DNA of 64,000 nt from Aplidium turbinatum (Eukaryota; Chordata; Ascidiacea; Aplousobranchia; Polyclinidae): assembly GCA_918807975.1 (NCBI GenBank), contig OU964922.1, positions 20,386,329-20,450,328 on the forward strand, written 5' to 3'. The notes below the pieces were generated by a model. That model had not been told where the DNA came from, ran no database searches, and worked only from the letters and a program-made list of their open reading frames with translations. The translations under genes were made by a program, and so were the position numbers. Numbering within the stretch: the stretch's first letter is position 1; each line of letters opens with the position of its first letter. Shown here one piece after another: positions 14,157 to 25,400 of this stretch.

Positions 14157-16123
14157 AAAAATAAACAAGAATAAAAAATTGATTTGATTAAAATTTGGGT
14201 CTTTTCACAGAGGCTTTTAAAACGTTACAATTAACGTTCTTAAAAAAACAAAATGTGGTAAATAAACATTGATTTCAATAAAGTCGGATTAATACATTTA
14301 TTTTATAGTAAGTGATAAAGTTGACAAAGAAACAGCCAATGTTTTGATTCCGCGGAATAAAACGTAAGGAGCGGTATTTACTATGTTTTCTGCGAGTAGT
14401 GTTGTTGATGAAACCCACGACTTAGTGAAGTCCCGAGATGAAATTGAGAAACCAAATTTTTTCATGGTTCTACCAGAGTTCCTAAGTAAATACCACAGCA
14501 GCTGAGGCTCGACAAATTGAAAGCATTGTTCTCAGAAAGTGCAAACGCCCCACGATTGTGCAGATAACATGAAGTTGGTATATTTCCTCCACTCAACAAT
14601 GATATGCATGTTTACTTTCCAAAACAGCCTTTGTTCAGGTAATCATACAAAGTAGACTTAATCAAATTCTTGCTTAAGTCTACTTTGTGAGACGTTTAAA
14701 CAATGTATTTGCTACAAAGCTTTACAAAAATAACTGCAGCTAGCTATATTACTGTCAAACTAATAGATGTGAGAACAATAAATTATAGGAGAGATGGCAA
14801 AGCCATGTAATAAATGCTTGTTAGGTATTCGGGCGAAGTGTGGAGCCCTCAAGAAGTCACAATCAAGATTCATGAAATCTCGTGTTTAATCCAACTTAAT
14901 AATGGATGTGAGCATATTCGTTACGTGAATGGCAATTATCGTGAGATAATCACCAACTCGAAAGAATGTTTCGACTTTCTATTTAAGATTCCCAAATATC
15001 CTTTATTATCTTCAAAAAAATAGATGTTTAAAGATAGAAATTCATATTGCTCTTTTAAGTACTTTAACCTAAACTTTTGTATATCACTTCAGTGCAGTTT
15101 TTTTCAGCAGGCCGACAAATTGTGAACTTGGACAATATTCTCCATTGACTGCACACATTATTCCATGATGTTGAACAAAGATGGACCAAATGTCTGTGTT
15201 ATTGAGCCGCTGTAGAAAACACACATTGACAATTGACATGCGAAAACGACCTGCACACGATCTTTATTTCCAACTGAAAACTAAATCTTGCTGTCAAAAA
15301 CTTATCCATTACTCGTACAATGCCTTTGGTGAGCTGCAAAAACGTAAATTAGTAATTATCAGTCAAAACTTAGTGTTGCCTAAAGCGGAAACTTAACTTT
15401 TCTCTTTCTGACTGTGGTATATTCACACTTTAGTTCGTTTGATCAATGATCCCTGCAAGCAACGAGGCTACAGGCCATGACGAGGTTCCCAACCTGACAG
15501 TAGCGAAACTACGAGTCCGTTGCCTTTACGGAGTCTGCAAATGCATGGGTACAGGCGATTTAGGCCTACTGCAGGTAGAGGAAGAAATTATTTTCTTTCT
15601 TAGGGTTGGTTGTCACTTGGTTTACCTCGTAGTTTATACAACAGGCTATCGGTAAGTTTAAACGCTTGCCGTAGAGTCGTCAATGAGTAACAAGATACTA
15701 AACTGTTGTTATCACTGTTGTTTAGTTAGGCTATATATACTAAAGTAAACTGTTGTTGCCTGCGCAATAACAAAAGTTATAGCTAATACGGTAGGCCTAC
15801 TAGGCTATAGGCCTACTTTAAATAACCGTTAAACTTGCAGCAATGTTAAAATCACGCGGTCTAGGGCTGGGCTATGTTTCGAGGATTTATCAGGATTGCA
15901 ATAAGTTTACAATTCTACTGTTGCAAAAATAGGCTACCACGTTACATTGGAAGGCTATTTTATTTGACAATATAGGCTATCATTTTATTGTTGCATTTCG
16001 AAAGAAATTAGCCTTATTGTATTAGGCCTATTATAAATTTGTTTGTGCGTTGCCGAGTCAAAAAGTGTTTCGATTTTAGCCACTGGAGTTCTCGCATACA
16101 TGCTCAAAGAATTTGGCATGGGG

Positions 16124-16775
16124 CAGGCATGGAGGAACCATTTTAAAAGTAGGTGGGCCCAGAGGCGCAGCAGTCAAAGTCAATTCAACTTCTGGGGGGC
16201 AAACCCCCCAGACCTCCAATAACATTATTGCATAATTCCTAATACTTGAAATCGTTTGTGCATTGTGTTTTCATGATTGCCTTTCCTTCATTTTTGGGCC
16301 GGATTTGGCTAAAAACATTACAAAATTGTTAAATTGCTCTATAGCGCTATACAAAATATGGCGATGTACACACAAATATAAAGGCATCAATGCACACACA
16401 GTTATAAATACCATCTGGGAATAATAATCTCCAGCATTATACAGTACCTGCATACGAATTGATATCATTGTTTTAACCATAGAGAATGTTTATATTGATT
16501 GATAGATTGCTCCACCAATCATACGCAACCACACCCACACGTGCTGCCCATCGGGCTGAACAAAAAAGTTTGAAGATCGGATTTCATCATTGAGGTATCA
16601 AAGATAATCAAACAAATGTATATCAAATGAATGAAGACCTTTTTTTAGAACTCTTTCTCTGATTTGCCGTTTTTACTATCTTTTCAAAGAAATTTGGCTT
16701 TCAAAAGTGGGTGGGCCAGGCCCACCCAGAAAATAAAGTAGGTGGACCTAAGCCCACGTGGTTCCTCCATGCCTG
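16124..16775. mobile_element. Non-autonomous hAT-type element (652 bp)
   Basis: Terminal inverted repeats start CAGGCATGGAGGAACCA and end TGGTTCCTCCATGCCTG, continuing inward as GTGGG / CCCAC-rich arms. A perfect 8-bp target duplication, GCATGGGG, flanks it (16116-16123 and 16776-16783). An 8-bp duplication and CA...TG termini are hallmarks of the hAT superfamily. No transposase remnant is visible inside. Confidence 0.88.
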
Positions 16776-17039
16776 GCATGGGGAAAAGGAGATATTGGGC
16801 TCGCCCAGGGGTCCGCAACTTTTTCTAATAAAAAGCCATTCTGCTATAATACCTTTAAGCAAATGTGACCAGCAAAGAGCCACAAAACTCTTTTTTACTT
16901 GTGCACGGCTACTGATAAAAAAAAAAGGTACCGTATGCTGTTTCTGTTGATAGCTATAAACCCTGTCGACCTTTATTGACAGGCCATGACAACGTGCAGC
17001 TTTAAATTTTACTGAAGGCCGATCTGGTGGTAATCAAAA

Positions 17040-19727
17040 TCGTTAGTATAAGTTAGGGATAAGATGCTATGCCAGCAAAAACTAGCAGTGGCATCGATGA
17101 AATGCCATCCATAGTTGTAAAGTCAACCCCAGACAATATACTGCATGCTTTAACTCATATATTTAACTTATCTTTAACAAGTGGAAAATTCATAAATTCA
17201 TTTAAGTTGGGGAAGGTGATACCTATCTTTAAAAAGGGTAGCTGCAAAGATTCAAACAACTACAGACCAGTCAGCCTACTACCTGTTTTTTCAAAGATAT
17301 TAGAAAAAATCATGTACCGTACAACAGATTATACTCATTTTTCATTACACAATTTTTTCTATAACAATCAATTTGGTTTCAGAAAAAAATCATTCCACAA
17401 GCCATGCTGCTTCAATGCTAATAGAAAGTATCACCAGTATACTCAATGACAATCATCTTGCATTCGGAATCTTTCTTGATTTATCTAAAGCATTTGACAC
17501 CATTGACCATAAAATATTGCTAGCTAAATTATATCATTTCGGAATAAGAGGCGTGGCCTATGATTGGTTCATGAGTTACCTGAGTAATAGAAAACAAAGA
17601 GTTGTTTTCAATGGCACACTATCTTCTAATGTTAACAACATATCTTTGGGTGTCCCACAAGGGTCTATCTTAGGCCCTCTTTTATTTCTGATTTATGTAA
17701 ATGACTTTCGTAAATGCCTTCAACACGGAACTGCAATTATGTTTGCAGATGACACCACCATTAGCCTATATATAAAAATAAAACCATTTCTACTGTATAT
17801 GATCTGGCAAACCAAGAGCTTGTATGCATAGATCAATGGCTATCAACAAATCGATTGTCTCTAAATGTCACCAAAACCAAACATATATTATTTTCAAGTC
17901 AAGGTAGCAAGTCACTATCATGCAACCCACCCTTGAATATTCGAAAAAACTACATAGAACAAGTTGCCTCAATAAAGTTTCTGGGAATAGTTGTAAACGA
18001 GCATTTGTCATGGAAATCTCATATGGAAGTCTTGCTTCAAAAAATAAGATCAACACTCTGCGTGACAAAAAAAATTAAACTTTTCCTAAACAAACAAGCA
18101 CTTCTCTCCATTTACCATTCTCTAGTTGAGAGTCAGATATTATATTGTATCTCAACATGGTGTCATGGAAACAAAACTACATTGCAAAAGCTACAACGTA
18201 CATGCAATAACTTTCTTCGTACTGTATTTGACATTGACCGCAGAGAAAGCATAAAAGGTGTAATGGAACTCAATAATTTAAAATCAATTTACCACATGAA
18301 AAATACAGAGATTGCAACTTTCATGTTTAAATATTCAAAAAAGCTACTTTCCACAACATTCAATGATATAATTATGTGTAAACAATCAAGTAGCCTAACA
18401 ACAAGAAGTAACTCTCCTTATATTCCGATATATTGCAGAATTGACACCTGCTAACAATCAATACGGTACATGGGGCCAACAGTTTGGAACAAGCTTCCAA
18501 CTACCATAAGAAATGAATGTAAAACTGTAAAAGGCTTTAAATCAAAAATGAACAAGCTAAATCTTCCTTGAAATAATCCTATCTAAGTATTACATACACC
18601 AAACATACTAATATTTCTTTGCCCGGCAATGATAGGGCAATGTGTGTAGATTTATTAGCAAAATAGTAAGGTTGTAGGTACTCCTACTGGCTTTCTTGTT
18701 CTTGTGTTTATTGTCCACAGAAGTTCTACAGAGTCTGCAGAAGTTTTTCCATTCTCTTCGACCAAGCGCCATCTTTCGGTGAAGCGGTGGCCATGTGCTC
18801 CAACCAGTTGTTTTCTTTTATATTAATGTCTTGGACTGGATCGTCATGCTATTATCTGTTTGTCTGCAATTTTTTTCTACGTAATATGCCGAATTGGATT
18901 TTGGTTTAACGTGTAAAGCATACGGTAGGCCTAACCCAAATTTCGCATATTACTGTGACATGCCACTACTACATCCCCGCCAGCGATGCCTGTCATTTTT
19001 GCATTAATTCAACGTTTGCTAACGTTGGATCGGTGTGGAGGTGACGAGTTTAGCTGACTGGGGTCTAAAATTATCGCTTTATCAACGCAACTTTGTAACA
19101 AAGTACGCTTGATATCTTCAAGACATAAGTACTTTCCTGGGTATAATTGGATTTCCGCAAAATGATGATGTTGTTTTTGCTAGTTTGTTTTATTTGTTTG
19201 TCATTGTTTTCATGTCGTCAAGGTATAGCCCATCTATTTTGTGATTCGTGCAAGGCATGGTGCGTTGCGCTTGAAATGGCTTTTCCCGTGGTAGGATTTC
19301 TTTGTGGGGTTTTCTTTGCCTGCCTTGCTCTTATTTGCTATGAGCTAAACGCATCAAGACGTGTTCCCCTTACGACCATCAGCACTCTTGATAACGCACC
19401 ATGGCCGATCTTCATAGCAACTGTCCATACAAATCTTAAATATATCAGCTAAAGCTATGTGGGCTAATAAAGCAATAGCCTAAATTTATGTTTTTTATTT
19501 TATTTTTTTGTAGCATTTTATATTTTTATTTTCCCTTTACATCTTAAATTTTTCTGAAGGTATTGCGACCGTGCCAAATTTTTTTTCAACTCAATAACTT
19601 ACTTTGGTCACAAGCACGTTGTAACGTTCGCGTTTTGTCGCTTCTACCTTTTTCTCGACCTTTGCTATGTTGACGTGTATTGTTTTTGATATGATGGTCA
19701 GAAATAAAAACAACTGAACTGAACTGA
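17040..19727 (+). mobile_element. Decayed non-LTR retrotransposon (CR1/L2/Jockey-like LINE)
   Basis: Inserted inside the hAT element. It contains a reverse-transcriptase coding remnant and ends at about 19727 with tandem gaactgaactga units after aataaaaaca, a 3' tail style used by CR1-like LINEs. The 5' end is truncated: there is no endonuclease domain. The 3' part between about 18680 and 19480 is less LINE-like and may hold a further insertion, including a diverged copy of the palindromic MITE near 18990-19040. The exact 5' boundary is not visible. Confidence 0.75.
17069..18571 (+). pseudogene. LINE reverse transcriptase remnant
   Basis: Three consecutive frames carry reverse-transcriptase blocks in order: SSGIDEMP and NNYRPVSLLPVFSKILEK (from 17069), then FLDLSKAFDTIDHKIL, GVPQGSILGPLLFLIYVND and the catalytic FADD (to about 17770), then KFLGIVVNEHLSWKSHM and the C-terminal GPTVWNKLPTTIRNE (to 18571). 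Frame changes near 17390, 17790 and 18450 break the frame, so the copy is inactive. The block order and wording fit the Jockey superfamily (CR1/L2-like clades). The N-terminal endonuclease is missing. Confidence 0.88.
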
Positions 19728-20818
19728 GAGACTGTGGAATACCGGGACGACTCACTTTACTGATTGTTCTTGCGATGTGGACAGCTGGAGGGTTAGCCTA
19801 CTGCGAAATTCAAACTTTGGCAAAACTGCAAAACGTTTTCTTTGCTTTTACATAAATTCATTCTCATCAAATGAAATGCTATATTTTGCTTGAAATTTTG
19901 ATTGCTAGAAATCGGCAGAACCTTACTGCACCAGTGTAAAGCTACGTACCTTTACCATTGCAGCGTGAAGTCTGAATGGAATAGTATGAAATAAATATGA
20001 TATCACGTATTTCCATACAGTTATTTTGGCAAGAAACACTTTGTACACTTGAATACAGGTCACAAACTCTGCACCTGGGTATGCGGCATATGGTGGTAGA
20101 CCTTAAGCTGTAGTTGCACCAAATTTTGTCATAACACTATGACCCTCCAGTTGTCCATCCTCGTTTTGAGTGAGCAATCCCCTACTTCTACCATCCCCAG
20201 TATAAGTTGATAGTTTTGAGTATTATTTAATAAATATGGTCATTGTGTGTATTTTGAGTTACTTTTGTGCTTTTGAAATAACGGACTAGATTTGTCACTT
20301 GTGCTACAAACCGAAAAGCGTCTGGCAACACCGGTAGTTGGAAAAATTTGTCATTTTTTAGCGTAATTTTAAGAGTTTTACAGTGATTTAAGGTTCTCAG
20401 TGATCACATTTTTGAAATTTGGATTATCACAATTCAAAACTATCATTTCAAAGGGATATAAAGTAAATTTAGCTTTGAATCCAAAACCGAACTTGCATCG
20501 GCCTTTAGTCAGGCCTTCAGTTTGCACGTTGTCCAGCTAACGTATGGTAAAAACTTGAATGGCAAAAATTATTAAAAAATCTGTTATTTTCTGATCAAGT
20601 ATCACTCAGTATTTGGCAAAGCTCATTGCTGCATCATCTTGCACAACTAGTAGGCTTAACTAATATTTTGATACCGTTTAATTTTTGATTATGATGATGA
20701 TAATCAAACGCAAATTAAAATTTTAAGTTTTCTGTCAAATCTAGAGAGAGCCGCTTCAGAGGAGATGAAGAGCCGCATGCAGCTCCGGAACCGCAGGTTG
20801 CCGACCCCTGGGCTGGCC

Positions 20819-21786
20819 TATATGGCTTCTTTATTACCAAGCTCAGCCAGTTAGATGACAAGCCAGTTAGATAGATACCAAGCTCAGCCAGTCGCAAGCG
20901 TAATTCTATATACCACAACGCCCCTTTAAATAATTAAACAAAAAAATTTATATAACAAAACCATAAATAGATGACTGACAGTAACTTAATGGAATTGAAT
21001 AGAATTATTAAAAAAGAAAATACAATACATTAATAAAATAATAACTCAAACTTTCGGCTAGAACTCTTAGCCCTCTTCAGGAAATATCGTGTAGGCTACC
21101 TACTTCAAGAAAAAAAAACAAAAAACTATTGAACAGCTTAATTCTAAGGCAACTTCAATTTCTCGGACACATCATCAAGAAGAAAGAATACTACGATTTC
21201 TGTCTAAGGCTCTAAGTCTAAGCGGTCGTCTTTTCCGGAGGCGTGTCCGACGTCCGTGCCAAACAACGAATAACATCTCTATCTAATTTTTAACAAATAA
21301 ATCAGTCATTGCTTGACCACACCAAGAACACTTTGTTTCGGACACTGCACAACTTAGGGAAAGCTGGAAAATTGTACGAACTGAGCATCTAGTTTATTAA
21401 ATGCTGGATCGGCTATAATACTACTCAGACTATTGTAGATGAGAGTTTTTATTTCAAATAGTTGTATCACAACCCAGAAATATTGTTGGTTCGTTTGCTC
21501 TTTTTAGTTTTCAAAGTAATCTTGATACGTCTTGTAAACGCCAGATAACAACTCTTCGTGCTGCAACTCATTTCTTTTCAATTCTACGATTTTATTACAA
21601 AAAAAATTCAGTTTAACAAAATAAGAGTCGGAATTGTTTGTATCTGAAGCAAAACGTAAGTTGCATTTTCCTTTATTGCATTAGACTCGGATGAAGTTCG
21701 GCATTGGTGAAATATTGGTATTCAAATAACACGATTTATTAGTTTCTTGGAAACGATCACAAAACCTTAACGAAGTGAATAGGAAT
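20819..21786. other. Interval with LINE tail fragment and short tandem repeat
   Basis: Between two hAT elements. 20834-20890 holds two copies of a unit containing accaagctcagccagt. At 21144-21260 (+) a short frame reads LRQLQFLGHIIKKKEYYD, followed after a frame change by a basic RRRVRRP run. This resembles the C-terminal 'FLGHIxRK...GRRxRGR' end of RTE-like LINE proteins, so a degraded LINE fragment is likely. A hammerhead-like motif lies just upstream on the other strand. Confidence 0.45.
21051..21080 (-). ncRNA. Hammerhead ribozyme-like core (copy 1)
   Basis: On the minus strand the order is CTGAAGA, a 5-bp stem II (GGCTA/TAGCC with a 7-nt loop), then GAAA. This matches the hammerhead core CUGANGA - stem II - GAAA. 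Stems I and III are not convincing from the flanks (GTTTGAG follows GAAA), so activity is doubtful. Such cores are known in Penelope-like elements and in retrozymes. Confidence 0.4.
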
Positions 21787-21950
21787 CAGTGGCGGATCCA
21801 GGGGAGGGTGCAATCGCCTCCCTAAAACAAAAAGTGATTTTATTCACAAAGTATTTGCAAATTCAGATTAATGTAAATCTACAGATCGATGTGTTTTGTT
21901 AAAATCTCTCCACCTCCCTTCCCCAAGGCTGCTTTCTGGATCCGCCCCTG
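21787..21950. mobile_element. Small hAT-type MITE (164 bp)
   Basis: Ends CAGTGGCGGATCCAGGGG and GGATCCGCCCCTG, with further purine/pyrimidine complementarity inside (ggaggg / cctccctt). A perfect 8-bp target duplication ATAGGAAT lies on both sides (21779-21786, 21951-21958). It is non-autonomous and has no coding content. The CAGTGGCGGATCCAGG type of end is common among hAT MITEs. Confidence 0.9.
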
Positions 21951-22376
21951 ATAGGAATCATTATTTTCAGCTTCATTATGCTGACTAAGGATACAAAACA
22001 TAAAAAAGCACAGTATAAAAGCAAAAAATAACGTTTCACTGCTCAGAATACAGCGCTCAATTTTAGTAAAGCTCAGTTTTTTAACGATTTGCAGCCTGCC
22101 ACATAATGGTGAAACCTGAGGACAACTTGTGTCATCACTTGTTTCAAGCGTTTCATCAATAAGCTTTATTTCGGAAGATTTACAAAAATGGAAACATGAT
22201 GACTTTCGACGTGACTGCAAATCATGTGGCCTATTTAAGAAAGTAGGATTGTTTTTGTCAACACACCCCGGGCCGGGAGGCATGCACGCTATCACACGTC
22301 ATCATCAGCACCGTTTGCAATCTTCTTGCAGCAGAATACTTGGTGACCTTTGTCAATTGGTACCTCACAAATGAAC

Positions 22377-22382
22377 TTTATT
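22377..22382 (-). promoter_or_regulatory. Poly(A) signal of ephrin gene 2
   Basis: AATAAA on the minus strand, about 72 nt after the stop codon of the six-exon ephrin model. Its position supports the call that the last coding exon is terminal. Confidence 0.6.
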
Positions 22383-22453
22383 TGTTGACTTTACCTTTTA
22401 CGACGGCTTAACTCAACATAGCTGTTTCATTTGTGAGTTCATATCAACTATAT

Positions 22454-25400
22454 TCACGCGACAACCTCATTTACAAACAACAATTCAATAAATAAAACAA
22501 ATAATATCGAACCAGCGGCAATTAGTTGACACTGTCGTTTTAGCGCTGAAAGTGCAGAGTTTCCTGGATTAGTATTAACGCTAGGTAGCACTATTTCTCT
22601 TGAAGCTTGGGGTTCCGAAATTTTTTCTGACGAAACTTGGGATGTTTTGTCTGGTGTCTTTGCTTTTGTGTGGCTATGTTGACGCCAAACTGATGTTTCA
22701 CCTACAAAAAGAATTCTAAATTACAACAACAAAAATAATTATCTTCACTCATGTGCTGTTGCTGTAATTTGCAATATTTTTCAACATTCTATCCTGCGTA
22801 AAAACAAAAGGTTACAGTTGAATGAACTTGCTGAGAAGGTGAACCAAACAAAATGAAAGCCCGAATATTTGAGTGACGCAAAATCAAGTCATTTTTTGTA
22901 TCTACATCTTCTTTGTACTTGTTTGTATCTACACTTGTAAAGTAAACAACAATCATACCGTTAAACTCAACCTATTATGTAAGTCATTCTTCCCAGGGCA
23001 TCGTAGTATTTGATTTAAATTGTTTTGTTTGGTTAATGCACTGGTATTGTCATAATATGGATAAGTATACTAGTTGGTCTTCATGACTAGGCCAAATGAT
23101 GGCTGAGCATGAGCAACACGAATATTCTGGTCAGAATAATTTATACATGTCCTTTGAGGTAAAAAGTTTAAAACCTTTATTTGCATATTATGTTCAACTA
23201 ACCCCACAGAACGCTTGACAACACAAAGAAATTATGGAAACCTGAGGCTGACGAAAAATATGTTAATTCTGATCAATGCGCGAGGGCAGAAGCACCAGTG
23301 TCACATTTGCTATATTGTGGGTGATAACAAATCATTTATCAAAAATGAGTGGAGCATTCCTTGCGCTTTCATCCATCAGAGAGCAGGCTGGGTTGAGTTG
23401 GCCTTGGGTCAAGAAAACCAAGCTCCTGCTCAGATCACAAATAAACGATAAATTCGATAAACACAGCAAGTGTTATTTCATGCAAAAGCTTGGCAACCAA
23501 TGAAAGCAGCAACTTACTTTTGTCTTTTTTGTGATTTTCAGGAGGTCTCTTCCTCCTGTCGTTTTTCGAATTAAAACCTAAATAAATAAACAATTCAGTT
23601 ATCTACCAATAAACCTAATGTCCCAACTTCATATTATCGCAACGAATGGCTCAAGGTGCCGTTTATTTCAAATTTAACAAAGTAAACTCAAAGTAAAACA
23701 AAGTAAACTCCAAAGGTTCACCTGAGAAGACTTAAAAAGTGATAGCAAGTTTTGTTCACTTTGTTTTACTTTAACATTTGAATTTAGTTGAAAAACAAAG
23801 CAGCCGAACCTGATCGCTTCTCCGAAACTGTTATAGTCATCCGTAAGGTGTCGCTAGTGCAGCCATGGTCAACTTTCTGCGTTGGTTTTGCTGCAAAAAA
23901 AATAGGGTATAAAAAGATGCCGGAAGTAAATTTAAAGAGATTTTGAATCGGCATGGCACCCAAAAAACTTTTTTTGCTTTTTCTGTCCTACACTTTTGAA
24001 ATGAAACTATTCTGTACATTGTATTTGCTGTATTAAAAGCTTAAACTAACTTAGAACGAAAGTGTCTAGAAAACAAAACATGCATTAAACCTCCATTTAA
24101 CAAAGATAGCCTACGTATACTAACAAAACAGACAACCTGACGTTAGGTTGACTACCAAGCTACCGTTAATTAAGCACGTACAGTTTGTTGCAACAATGCA
24201 ACAATCGGCTAGCAGCTACAGGCAAGATCACGTTGCATGCCGTGCAATCACTTTAGGTATACTACAACTTTATAAAAATGTCGCATGTGCCAAGACCAAT
24301 TCCCAAAACGTAAAAAGATATGGAAGTTCAGGAGCCTTCAAAGTTCAAACACACTATTTTTGTTTGCTGTAGTATTTTCAAAGTGATTTCTTTACTCGGT
24401 GGCAAAAACCTATTCTGCTGAATTTTAATTGTGACCTCCAAGGAAGATTCACTCCTGACCTCACACAAGAACGAATACACCCACGATATCCTCAACCATG
24501 CCGATGGATGGACAAAGTAAGAATTCTCAGCCACAACCATCACTATGCAATGCATAAAGCTAACAAGACCCAGGGATCATCGTACTTGAAAAAGATTGGA
24601 AGATGACCGCTGTCCGCATTGGCTCCTGCAGCTCTCTCAGCTTTTGAGGGGTGAAGAGAGAACGGCAAGTTTGTTGTGAAAAATGAACTAGTAGTTGATT
24701 GATTATTATTGAAATATTTATCTCATTCTGCTTTCTCACTGATTAAAAAATATTCTAATGTAACAACACGTAGTTTCACAGGCCATACACATACAGTAGT
24801 TTCATTGCTACATGCTACACAAAAAAAAGCATCTTCTTTCATCACATTCCACTGTTGTTACTGCAAGTTCCACCACTCAATGAAGACAAACGAGCTGATC
24901 GAATCAATCTACATTGCTGATCTACAAAGTTGTGAGAATCAACCACATCACCAAGTCAAACTATTTCGAATCGATTAAACGTCTTCAGACGTTGCTTCAA
25001 AGTGAAAAGCTACGAGAGATACGTTTTACCAGCGCGTAATTCAAACGCTTGTCATGTCATATTAATAGGACCAGCTCGGCTGAACAAAGAAACAGAACAA
25101 TTGGTCAGAAAGGAACAGCAACTTAGCCTTTTATTTCTTATCTAAAAATCTTCATTCCATTTATCTTCTTTAAGACAACTCTGAACCCCATTAGCAGCCT
25201 GTAACTTGATGACAGGAGCAAAGATAACGACATGAAATCAGTTTTATCTCAAGATCGCCTACTGTCATATCGTTGATTCAGAGGTATCGATCATTGCAAA
25301 GGTGCTTGTGTTATTCTATACATTTTGTCTACTTTGATTATGTCTACGGAAAGAGAATGGACAAATTAAATGGTAGAAGTGGAATGGAATACTATGAGCG

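Larger units (their letters stand above)
12609..16115. other. 3' UTR of ephrin gene 1 and intergenic sequence
   Basis: The first part is probably the 3' UTR of ephrin gene 1, with an AATAAA at 13319-13324. From about 13690 to 14160 the composition becomes less AT-rich. An open frame, 13687-13968 (+, 93 codons, start MSNHLHKNKM), ends there and has no recognisable domain. A strong hairpin and poly(A)-like signals follow. The stretch 15450-16060 is rich in TAGGCTA/TAGGCCTA motifs. Other short frames (14814-15023, 15181-15396, 15446-15655) have no supporting features. Confidence 0.45.
16806..20810. mobile_element. hAT-type DNA transposon remnant enclosing a LINE (4.0 kb)
   Basis: The left end starts CAGGGGTCCGCAACTTTT; the right end reads AGGTTGCCGACCCCTG. 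The 8-bp flanks are GGCTCGCC and GGCTGGCC, one mismatch apart. The right subterminal region (gagccgcatgcagctcc) resembles hAT elements of the Charlie/SPIN type. No transposase frame survives; most of the interior is taken up by a nested LINE. The element sits 22 bp from the preceding hAT MITE. The outer portion with no LINE similarity (19730-20700) shows nothing else recognisable. Confidence 0.8.

Noticed and set aside
15446-15655. A frame with NLTVAKLRVRC, faintly like a SAP domain
   Set aside because: The helix pattern is incomplete, the rest is unrelated and there are no neighbouring exons.
21879-22295. A 138-codon minus frame downstream of ephrin gene 2
   Set aside because: It runs across the end of a hAT MITE and lies beyond the poly(A) signal of the ephrin gene. 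No family resemblance.
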